Positions 1-8,269 of a stretch of 10,380 bases of DNA are shown here, in pieces (the stretch's first letter is position 1; each line of letters opens with the position of its first letter). Source of the stretch: Trachelipus rathkii (Eukaryota; Arthropoda; Malacostraca; Isopoda; Trachelipodidae); contig JABUQX010018423.1 of the NCBI GenBank assembly GCA_015478945.1, positions 1 to 10,380 on the forward strand, in the 5' to 3' direction. The notes beneath the pieces were generated by a model. The model had not been told where the DNA came from and searched no databases. It worked only from the letters and a program-made list of their open reading frames with translations. A program made the position numbers and the translations under genes.

Positions 1-516
1 AAGAGGATTTTTAATTTGACCATTTTCGTTTTGTGTCTTTGTGCTTAGTGCTGATAAGATTGCTCAGCACAGATTTTAGCAGAATTTTTGGTTTAACGAC
101 ACGCGGATCTTTGTGCTAGGCTTACTTTGTTTTTAAACATTATGGAATCATGCTGTTTATGATGGAGCATGTTGGCTTTGGAATAAACAGAAAAAATAAA
201 ATTGGTTTATATTACAATAATTGATCAAGTATTTGTGAAGGTTTATCCTTTTGAAGAAATTAGATTTAAAGCTGATTTTTATTGAAAGAAAACTTTATCA
301 TTCAGACAGGGCTACCAGTCGGCATCTTGTTTTGTTTAGCATTTTTTCGTCGACGTGCTTAAATCCGCAAGCCAGGAATAGAACCTTAAAGAAGATTAAG
401 AATTCTACGTTTGGTGTAGCATTTCTTACCATTTTTAATTAAGGATAAATTTGACCAACGAACAGCAAACTCGAGCATATTCTACGTCTGTAAGCACAAA
501 TGCACTAAAAGAAAAG
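1..516. other. AT-rich flank with no recognisable gene
   Basis: I see no gene, RNA or known repeat here. The longest open stretch is a 63-codon frame at 251-442 on the plus strand. It opens at a TTG codon rather than ATG, has no recognisable motif, and has the composition expected of random AT-rich DNA. There is no clear terminal repeat or poly(A) tail that would mark a transposon edge. It may be old, unrecognisable TE sequence or unique intergenic DNA. Confidence 0.5.
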
Positions 517-640
517 GTGTATATTATATATAATATATATAATATATTATAGTATATATTATATATATATTATGATATATATATATCTATTATATTATAT
601 ATATAATATTAATATAATTTATTTAATATTATTATATATT
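517..640. repeat. (TA)n-rich microsatellite, imperfect
   Basis: This is about 120 bp of almost pure A/T built from TATA and TAATATA units, interrupted by occasional G or C. It lies directly beside the 3' end of the Jockey-like pseudogene that follows. Its imperfect pattern suggests an older tract than the purer ones near 3300 and 5300. Confidence 0.9.
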
Positions 641-654
641 TACTTTGTCAACAT

Positions 655-2255
655 CAGCGAGCAGGGGCTCTTCAGGGAGGGAGGTTGCGCCAATTTATCC
701 ACTAGCGAAATTACGCAGATGAGCCAGAGCAGGCTTTAAAGTGAGGGAGATAATTCAGCAGGAACACAAGAAGATGGAAGAGAGTTAACAGAAAGAGTGG
801 CAGGAAAGAAGGAAGACCGCAGCGAATAGCCTGGAGTTACCCTACATCAACACAACTATGTGCGACACAGACCTTAAGTTTCAGAGGGGACGTAAGGGTG
901 GAGTACGGCGAGTGATAAGCTCTCGGCATCTGCCGCTGCGGTACTATTAGAAAAAGATAAAGCACCAACAGCGCCGTAAAGAAAGAGGGTCAAGTGGAAT
1001 GGAAAGTAAGGACAGTTTATAAGCTTTTGGCTTTCTCGACTTTGTCCAAAAGCAGGGTGAAACAGAGCCCCCCCCAGATATGAAACAGTACTCCATACAA
1101 GATCGGATGAGACTTGTATAGCTGGAGTACTGAGAAGAGAAAAAAGTTGCAGTCTAAACAGAATTTCCGTTTCCTGAGGCCCCTAACGTTGTGATGATGA
1201 GGTTTCCAGACATTTTTTTTGTTTATGTTTAAGGAAGGATGATTTATAGTTGTCACAGGAGAGATGAAGAGAACGTCGAAAAGATAAGAAAGTTGAAGGT
1301 GTTTTAGAGAGGTTGATATTTGTAGAAGTTGGTTTTTAAAGAATTGAATTTCACAAGGTTGAGACGACGCCACCCGAAATTCTATTCAGATCAGCGAGAA
1401 AAGTCGAGAAAGATTTAAGAGAGAGGCAACTCTAGAGAAGTAAAAGAGGGAGCGAATTGAAATGAGTTGAGAATGAAGGGTCGAAGTCATCAGGCATATG
1501 ATCGGATAGGAGTTAGATTGCAGGTGGAAGATCATTAATGAAGTAGGAATAAAGTAGTAGATAAGACCGAACCCTGAGGCACACTATTGCAGAAAAGGAG
1601 AAGTCGCTCCCATAAAACAGCGATATTGAGCGACTTTGAAGAAAGCTAGACATAAAGTAAGCAAAGAGAAGGAGGAACCAGAAAGAGGGGAGCTTAGAGA
1701 GCGTGAGCGTGCATCCCGGTCAAATTGTTTGATATATCAAAGGTTTTGTGAGATAGCGCAGTATTCTTATCGACAAACCATAAATGTTTAACATAGTACC
1801 TGCTATCTTGGCAGGAACCAAGGCGGAAGCAGTACTGGCACGGAAAGAAGAGATAGATTCATGATGGTCTAAGACATGAGAGTTTGAGAAGGGTTTAAAG
1901 ATTTAGATGAATAAAGTGAGAGCTATTAGGAGATAGTTAGACAGGATAGAAGCGGCTTCTTTTTTCGGATAGATTGGAACATATGCGTGCTTCAACACGA
2001 GGGAAAGATGCTAGTATTGAGACATAGAGAATATATTGAACGAGGGGCGGGAGTCAGCAACGTAAGCAAATTCCTTCAAAACTCGGGGAGGAACCATCCG
2101 GGCCAACCGACTTCCTAACGTTCATAGATTCAGAAGCCCATGTACCAGATCAAAATGTAATCACAGCAAAGACATAGGCGTCTGAGAGGAGAAGGAGGAT
2201 CAGAATCATCCAGGATTGAGTTAGAGGGAATAGGAGGCCGAAAGAGATTGGCCTT
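655..2255 (-). pseudogene. Jockey-like non-LTR retrotransposon reverse transcriptase, degenerate
   Basis: Read on the minus strand, pieces of a non-LTR reverse transcriptase appear in the right order in shifting frames. A KANLF...LDDSD stretch at about 2160-2250 is typical of the linker before the RT. KSVGPDG follows at 2093-2113, then PRVLKE. A PKKE...SNY..IAL block lies at about 1930-1985. VPQGSVL, the conserved RT box, is at 1562-1582, and FINDL at about 1532-1546. A degraded (F/Y)ADD catalytic box (MPDDFD) lies near 1480-1500, and NLVKFN near 1345-1365. The C-terminal region, with YGVLFHIWGG and LLDKVEKAKSL, occupies 1017-1130. The longest surviving frame is 118 codons (1017-1373). The tail down to about 655 keeps weak similarity to the element C-terminus. 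Frame changes and stops are too many for function. The endonuclease half is absent here, consistent with 5' truncation. The clade is assigned from remembered motif style; CR1-type elements are the main alternative. Confidence 0.82.
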
Positions 2256-2263
2256 TATGAATG

Positions 2264-2371
2264 AGTTATAGTATATATATATATATATATATATATAATA
2301 CTATTAATATATATAGTATATATTATATATATATATATAATATATTATATATACTATATAATATATAATTT
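2264..2371. repeat. (TA)n microsatellite
   Basis: About 105 bp of TA dinucleotides and TAATATA variants immediately follow the point where similarity of the Jockey-like pseudogene stops on its 5' side. A perfect TA run lies at the left end and a scrambled A/T pattern at the right. Confidence 0.92.
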
Positions 2372-2638
2372 TTAAAACTATTTTATTTTAATACTTTTCG
2401 ACTTGTGTTATAGTTCTTCTACTGACTTTTCTTTTTTCGGTGTATGTGACCACTGTCATCTTCATCCCAGGGGGGGGAAAAAAGGGAGATGATGATGATG
2501 ATATATATTACGTTTGAAGTAGCTCATCTTTACCTCTTTTGTAATATTGTCTGAGAAATATTCAAGTGACAACCATTTTTTAAATGTATCTCTTCCAAAT
2601 TAGTGTGTCATATTTGGTTTATTGTGATTTTGTAGTGC
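2372..2638. other. AT-rich spacer with G8 and GAT runs
   Basis: This short stretch separates a TA tract from the mariner remnant and encodes nothing I recognise. It contains a run of eight G at 2470-2477 followed by six A, then five GAT units at 2487-2502. Part of it could be the 5' untranslated end and terminal repeat of the mariner copy, but I could not pick out a terminal inverted repeat. Confidence 0.5.
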
Positions 2639-3270
2639 GTGAGAATAGATGATTTGAAATATCATTATACTTTAAATTTTGCTATAAACCTAGTAATAGT
2701 GCTGCAGATGTTTTTATGTTTCAACAAACATTCGGTGAAAGTGCTCGAAGTCAAAGTGTTCCTACAAGTAGGTTACGTCCTCATATCAACTGAAGATGAT
2801 GACCATTCTAGATATCCTTAGGTCAGCACAACACCAGAAAGCATTTCAAAAAGTACTTAGTCTAGAAGGTAGACGATGTACGACGTTTGTAAGAATTTTG
2901 GGTTATCATGGGAAGGGTCGCTGCTGTACATGTGTCACGATTACAGACCCAATATCAGAAGCACATCAAATGGAATACTTAGTAAATTTTTTTTAAGATC
3001 AGATACTAAGCTGAAATTCTTCCTTGGATTGATAGGGATGGTGAAACATTGATTTATGGTATTGCCTTTAAGCGAAGCCACATAATCCCAATGATAAACT
3101 TCCTATATACAATGTCCACTGAAAGTTCAAGTGGGGAACGACATAATGTCAATGTTGGCATGTAACATGAAGAAATTGTTCATTAGGGATGTGTTCCTGT
3201 TATACAGACTGCAAATGCCAAGTTTTACTGTAACATAGTGAGACAGATTAGGGATAATATGCGGGGGAAA

Positions 3271-3272
<2 letters not shown>
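2639..3272 (+). pseudogene. mariner-like (Tc1/mariner) transposase, degenerate and C-terminally truncated
   Basis: Mariner transposases cut and paste DNA at TA sites using an N-terminal paired helix-turn-helix region and a DD34D catalytic domain. The frame opening at 2639 keeps the character of the N-terminus (IDDLKYHYTLNF). It then reads STEDDDHSRYP and, past a stop, STTPES and YDVCKNFGLSW, which match the usual linker (EDDPRSGRP), the TPEN segment and the second helix-turn-helix. In another frame RDGETLIYG (3034-3060) matches the TGDETWIYG block that holds the first catalytic Asp; here D and G are swapped. Further on, EEIVH-stop-GCVP (3169-3195) and TANAKFYCNIVRQIRDN (about 3208-3258) match the IVH.EFVP and VN..FYC..LR.LR segments. 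Similarity ends at a GT/TA microsatellite, so the HHDNAPAH part with the second catalytic Asp is missing. Several stops and frame changes show it is dead. The family is identified from remembered motifs. Confidence 0.75.
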
Positions 3273-3490
<218 letters not shown>

Positions 3491-3491
<1 letters not shown>

Positions 3492-4677
3492 TGATTGAGA
3501 AATTGAGAGAGAAGAAGAAAAAATTGTAAGGCGCATGATAGGATTAATAGGGAAGTTCTATGACAGGTGTTTAGGATTAAGTGTGTGGTTAGCGGTGCTG
3601 CGTTGGTAGACTTTCTGAATGAATTCAAAAGTATGCATGACGATTAGGGAAGAAGCGTGTGTAAGAATGAATTGAGTGAAAGTGATTGGGTTTAATATTA
3701 ATAGCAGAGTGAGGGAGGAGTTGTGTTTATGTCTCTCTTGGTTTTCAATTGTAATCGGATGGGGTTTATGAAGAGAATTTGAGGTGGGAACTGGGCAGGG
3801 GGACTGTGTTAGAATGATGGGGATATGGAAGAGAGTGGAGGGTGTTCTACTCCTATTATATGAGGATATTTGGTTTTGTGTGGCGAATCTCAAGAGGAGT
3901 TGAAGAGGATTGGTAGAGAGATTTGGGCAGGGTGTGTAAAAGGAGGGATTTTGAAAGTAAACGTAGAATAAGAGTAAGGTTGTGTTGTGAGTGAGGGACA
4001 GTCCTCGTGTGAAGTTATGTTAGATGGTGAAGCACTGAAACAAGTATCTGAGTTTAAATATTTAGGATTATGTTGGATTGAAAAGGGAACAGTTGATGCA
4101 GAATGTAGTAGGAAAGTTTGTGAATGGCAGGAAGGTGGTTGGTGGCTACTTTATATCTTTGGTGGATGTAAAGGGACTAAGTCTTGAGTGCCCTAGTGAG
4201 GGTCTTACATGAGGTTATTTTTACCTGCGTTAATGTATAGTTGTGAGACTCATGGTCTAGGAAAAGAAGTATATAGATCTGAAAAGTAGCAATGTGTTCA
4301 CTAAAAAAAGCAGATGGCCAAACAATCTTAGGGGCGTGTTAGGTGTGAATAGATTTGAAAAAATGAGGAATGAATGTATTAGAGAGTTATGTGGTGTGAA
4401 GAAAGCAGTAAATGAGAGAATAAATACTCTGTGAGGTTTTGGTCATGTGGAAAGGATGGATGATAGTCAGTTGGTTAAGCGGATGTATAGTGGTGAGTAT
4501 TCTGGGAATCGACCGGTCTGGGAGACCGAAGAAAAATGGATTGAGTCAATAAAGGAATGCCTGGAGGAGAGAAATATGAATTTGGTAGAGGCGAGAAGAA
4601 GGTGCATAATAGGAGTGCATGGTTGTTGCCCATCTGGGCCAAGGGATAAACCCTACATTGACGAGATGCCATAGTGA
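3491..4677 (+). pseudogene. RTE-type non-LTR retrotransposon reverse transcriptase (C-terminal half), degenerate
   Basis: The plus strand keeps the second half of a non-LTR reverse transcriptase ORF, broken by stops and frame changes. EEACVRMN (about 3650) and RVREEL (about 3705) match the region around the RQGCVMSP box, which is badly eroded. LLLYEDI (3853-3870 for the last six residues) stands where the catalytic LLYADD box should be, with the second Asp lost. Next come SQEELKRIGREIW and ILKVNVE (about 3888-3970), a piece that normally reads EEL.RLVREF...LKVNV. LDGE (4020-4031) and EFKYLG (4050-4067) are hallmark blocks. PALMYSCET (about 4228) and NECIRELCGV (about 4369) follow. A TGA at 4432-4434 interrupts just before FGHVERMDD, after which 4447-4674 stays open through KEC and EARRRC to the end. 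The EFKYLG and FGHVERM style recalls RTE and related elements common in arthropods; the clade is uncertain. No endonuclease domain precedes it, so the copy is 5' truncated. Confidence 0.82.
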
Positions 4678-4875
4678 GGGTCTGTCGCGGTCCTGGAAGC
4701 TCTAGGGTGGAATTTCTGACTGGGCGACGAGTTGGCTAAAGGTAATAAAGAGGCGGAAATGCTGGGTGCATTCTTTTGCGATTAGGCGTCAATATTCTTC
4801 TATTTTGCTGTTTCTAGTGGGGCATACTACGTCACCTTAACCCCCTGCAGTCTTGGGGAGGGAAGGGTAGGTGAA
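4678..4875 (+). other. Probable 3' tail of the RTE-type element
   Basis: This stretch follows the last stop of the RTE-type ORF and has higher GC than its surroundings, like the pseudogene itself. I infer that it is the 3' untranslated tail of that element. It runs directly into a TA tract rather than a poly(A), which could be either the element's own simple-repeat tail or a later microsatellite. No gene is visible. Confidence 0.4.
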
Positions 4876-5020
<145 letters not shown>

Positions 5021-5040
5021 TAGTGTGTGGTGGGTGTGGT

Positions 5041-5098
5041 TTATATATATATATATATTATATATATATAATTATATATAATATATATATATAATATT
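5041..5098. repeat. (TA)n microsatellite, short tract
   Basis: Nearly 60 bp of TA dinucleotides with phase slips. It is separated from the preceding TA tract only by a GT-rich island of about 20 bp, so the two probably began as one compound microsatellite. Confidence 0.9.
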
Positions 5099-5265
5099 AG
5101 GTGGGGACACAACATCTAGCATATTATGTCATCAACTTGCACAAGCACAATTCCGAATTGCGGGCAAGATGTTGCATGCAAGAGATGGCATTAGTGACGC
5201 CTCGCCCAGGCATTGCTCATTACAGGGCATAGTGACACCGCACAAATCGAGGTAGGTTTTTGTTG
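5099..5265. other. Non-repetitive island between TA tracts; possible cysteine-rich coding fragment on minus strand
   Basis: This 165-bp stretch has balanced base composition, unlike the TA tracts on each side. On the minus strand one frame (about 5132-5260) stays open and reads LDLCGVTMPCNEQCLGE, then LACNILPAIRNCACAS before a stop. It has six cysteines in fewer than 45 codons. I do not recognise a family. It could be an exon fragment, a piece of a TE ORF, or chance. The longer frame extending to 5479 only adds translated microsatellite and is not meaningful. Confidence 0.3.
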
Positions 5266-5716
<451 letters not shown>

Positions 5717-5724
5717 GTCTGAAC

Positions 5725-5950
5725 CAGGGTTGTGGAGTCGGAGTCGGGGAGTCGGTAGTTTTGAAGAGAGTGGAGTCTGAGTCGGAGTCGGGGTCGGCAA
5801 TTTTGAAAAAGGTGGAGTCGGAGTCGGTAATTTTAAAGAGTGTAGTCGGAGTCGGCAATTTTCAAAATTGTGGAGTCGGAGTCAGAGTCGGTAATTTGGA
5901 AGAGGGTGGAGTCGGAGTCGGAAAATTTTTGAACCGACTCCACAACCCTG
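5725..5950. mobile_element. Non-autonomous hAT-like element (MITE), 226 bp, with 8-bp target duplication
   Basis: The element starts CAGGGTTGTGGAGTCGG (5725-5741) and ends with its exact reverse complement (5934-5950), giving perfect 17-bp terminal inverted repeats. It is flanked on both sides by GTCTGAAC (5717-5724 and 5951-5958), a perfect 8-bp direct repeat. An 8-bp target duplication with ends beginning CAGGG is the classic signature of the hAT superfamily. The interior codes for nothing real: the open frames through it (Gly-Val-Gly-Val or Ser-Asp-Ser repeats) are translations of its internal minisatellite. It must have been mobilised by a hAT transposase encoded elsewhere. Intact TIRs and target duplication indicate that this copy has decayed little. 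The element lies at the outer end of the left arm of the large inverted repeat. Confidence 0.88.
5742..5933. repeat. GGAGTCGG minisatellite inside the hAT-like element
   Basis: Five or so units of roughly 28-41 bp repeat in tandem. Each has the plan GGAGTCGGAGTCGG followed by an AT-rich piece such as TAATTTTGAAAAAG. The GGAGTCGG core repeats the inner part of the terminal inverted repeat, so the interior looks like an expansion of the element's own end. Subterminal repeats in hAT elements often act as transposase binding sites; that role is an inference here. Confidence 0.75.
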
Positions 5951-6096
5951 GTCTGAACCTCTTGTACACTGAAGTCAAGAGTGAGTGCAAAAGATCTCAA
6001 ACCTATGACATATTTTTGAAGTTATTGTGAGTGACTGAAATTGTTATTTTGATCCGTGTCGTGGTCCTCACTGAATTTTGAGATTTTATAACAGTC

Positions 6097-6140
6097 AACA
6101 GATTACTGATCCTCACTGAACAGATCACTGATCCTCTTAG
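6097..6140. repeat. 22-bp tandem duplication
   Basis: Two adjacent 22-bp copies share AACAGAT(T/C)ACTGATCCTC, at 6097-6118 and 6119-6140, and differ only at a few bases. A matching pair occurs in inverted form in the right arm near 9938-9980, so the duplication was present before the arms formed or was copied between them. Confidence 0.8.
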
Positions 6141-6633
6141 TGTATCTGAAATCAGTTGAGAATTATTTAACTTTAAACCTGAATGAAAAATATGCTTGTA
6201 GCTATATTTCGCCTAGCAATAGCCGAGTTAAAAACTCTGCTGGATATATATTAGAATGTTCATTAATTTTCAAGCATTTTATTTGATGTGTGGGTAACGT
6301 CACTTCTACCATTTACTTGCCACAACAATAATTATTATTTCCATTTACAGATTAACACAGATTTCAACCACGTCATTGGGGAAAGAGTATGTAGATCCAG
6401 TAGAGTATTAATTTTGTCAAATGCGTTTGTGTTAAAAATCAGATTATAAAAAAAAAACACATTTGTTGTAATTTCAACAACGTTATTTTAATAGTGATTT
6501 ATTTTCAAATTTATGCCTTATTTTTGATTAAGATAACATTACTTCATTTTATTTTTATGAATTAGTTGCTTTTCAGTGAGACTCTTAATATTAAAATCAG
6601 TTAAATCCAATGGAGACATTTGGCAATATCAGA

Positions 6634-6693
6634 TTTTAAGAAAATGTAGATTTTAATTCACTTCCTTTTTAAGAAAATGTAGATTCTAATTCA
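6634..6693. repeat. 33-bp-period tandem duplication
   Basis: TTTTAAGAAAATGTAGATT occurs at 6634 and again at 6667. The two 27-bp copies (6634-6660, 6667-6693) differ by one T/C change. The right arm carries the same pair in inverted form around 9395-9450. It is a local slippage duplication older than, or homogenised between, the arms. Confidence 0.8.
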
Positions 6694-7803
6694 TAGCCTT
6701 AATGAATGAATTAATGAATTTTATTGATTTAATTTATTTTCCCGTGAATCTACTTTAATTCACAGGATTAAAAATATATTCATGAATCTCAATAATATAT
6801 TCAGCTTTTTTCTGCTTCCAAATTAGAGAGCTTAAAATCTTCTCAAAGACTCTCTTCTCCCTTTTTTTTTCTCCTGCGACTGGTTGTATTTGAGAGTGTT
6901 CATGGGATAGATTAGTTATGCTTTGTGTTTATTTATTTTTATTTTATTGTTTTGTCTTTATAAGTTGTGTTTGTGTTTTGTGTTTGTGTGTTTTGTGCAG
7001 TTGTTTTTTTGTATTTATTTTTAAAAACTCAAATTAATGAAAGGGACCAGTCATTAAAAAAGATAAGTATTTCGTTTTAGCTTTGATTTTTTTTTTTTTT
7101 AACATTTATAGTTTTTTAATTAGTTGTAGATAGGTTTTGTATAGTTTAGAGTTTTGCTTGTTATAATTGTTAGTTTTTAGAACAAGGTTCGTCATTTTTG
7201 ACATTTGTAAAATGTCAATAAATTTAAATTTAATTTAAATTTCATTAAATTAATTCATTTCTTTTTAAATTTTAGTTTAAGCATTGACTGGTTGAGGTAA
7301 AAATTAATTTACTTTGTGTCTCCGTTTGCGTCTGTGGGTTCTGTGATTATTTGAAAGGCAGGTTCTTGTGGTAGTAGATATTGAGGTGGCGTAAACTAGG
7401 TATATTAACTTTGTAAATGTCCGTGGTCTAAATGTTTATTTCGATTCGGTTGGACATTACTGCTTTTACTCTCATCTTAACATTTTACTTGTCTAAAACG
7501 CAGATTATTTAGGGATTTATTTTCCAGTATCTTTCTTCCTACTGCTATTATCTTGTGTTTTTTCTGCACTTAAGCACATCCAATCCCTTTGATAGTATAT
7601 ATGTGATAGTGGAGTTTTTCAATAAAATAAAAGAGATTTTCTTAAAAGTTCAGTTAAAATTCAATATTAAATATTAAAATTTTATTATATATTAGGAAAT
7701 AATTCAAAAGACCTAAACTTTAAGTTCCTCTCTTTAAAAAAAAAAAAAAAAAATTGGATAAAAAATATTTCTACGAATACTAATTGCATTCACAATAATT
7801 CAG

Positions 7804-8269
7804 CACACCCGTTCGGGCCGGCTTCATCACACATTCTGGTGATTATGGCGAAAAGCATTGGTTCGCATTCACTCATTCGGCTCCCACTCTGTGCTCAATG
7901 GAGACAGAAATTTTAGATCGATAAAATTGTCGTCGGACTTGCCGATAGAAGGAAAAATGGCATGTTTATATCGTGTAGTAGATGTGAAGCACAGATCAAG
8001 AGTGTTTAAAAATTGATTTGAACGACCCAGGATATGTGTAGTGAGATATAATCAACTGTTTTATAGTGAATGATTTGGCCTCCTGTCCACCTGCATCAGT
8101 AAGAGAGGACCTAAAACAATCAGTGTAGTGTATGTTGAAATAATCAACATAGAGAACCACAGCATTTGGATGAAAAGATGTAAAGGTCCTCATCGCGAAA
8201 TGTAAATATTAATAGACTAAAATCTGTTCCATTGGGGATAGGATGACCAACCTTTTTAATATTAAAATC
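7804..8269. other. Spacer (loop) of the large inverted repeat
   Basis: This 466-bp segment is not palindromic and separates the two arms. Its GC content is higher than the arms and most of it is the minus-strand endonuclease remnant described separately. The 65 bp at its left end (7804-7868), which include CCGTTCGGGCCGGC, have no recognised origin. If the locus folded as a hairpin this would be the loop. Confidence 0.85.
7869..8262 (-). pseudogene. Non-LTR retrotransposon APE-type endonuclease fragment, frameshifted
   Basis: Non-LTR endonucleases of the exonuclease-endonuclease-phosphatase fold nick the target to start reverse transcription. On the minus strand three frames join into one recognisable piece. 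PNGTDFSLL (about 8210-8245) precedes a frame change near 8200. MRTFTSFHPNAVVLY then starts the main frame (7996-8193), where YVDYFN stands for the YVGDFN motif (DYFN at 8134-8145, so the catalytic Asp is Tyr). SSLTDAGGQEAKSF and LIISHYTYPG follow. A one-base shift near 8029 leads to NTLDLCFTS and IGKSDDNFI. The latter should read GxSDHxLI, and its catalytic His is replaced by Asp (SDD at 7929-7937). The frame stops at 7869-7871. It is clearly inactive. It resembles Jockey-like elements and could come from the same family as the RT remnant at 655-2255, though nothing in the window proves that. Confidence 0.8.

Larger units (their letters stand above)
5737..7803. repeat. Left arm of a very large inverted repeat (about 2.07 kb)
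   Basis: From 5737 to about 7803 this sequence is the reverse complement of 10380 down to about 8270. Anchor pairs include the end of the hAT-like element (near 5935 with 10135), the GTAACGTCACTTCTACC block (about 6295 with 9775), and an A18 run (7736-7753) facing a T20 run (8317-8336). Between about 7101 and 7676 I found no difference from the right arm by eye. Differences cluster at 6690-6720 (an unmatched segment), 7065-7095, the outer hAT part and the last 130 bp next to the spacer. The arm is AT-rich with poly(T) and GT-rich runs and no open frame with coding character. The true left boundary is unknown because the right arm runs off the window. Confidence 0.95.

Noticed and set aside
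2487..2502. GAT run as a coding poly-Asp or regulatory motif
   Set aside because: It is a short simple repeat next to G8 and A6 runs in noncoding sequence.
3558..3893. 111-codon minus-strand frame
   Set aside because: It is antisense to the RTE-type pseudogene, whose plus-strand motifs are recognisable; this frame has no family resemblance.
4475..4672. 65-codon minus-strand frame
   Set aside because: It is antisense to the FGHVERM...EARR end of the RTE-type pseudogene.
6960..7000. GT-rich run ending TTTTGTGCAG as a splice acceptor
   Set aside because: It resembles a pyrimidine/T-rich tract plus AG, but no coding exon follows and the run is a GT-rich simple repeat mirrored in the other arm.
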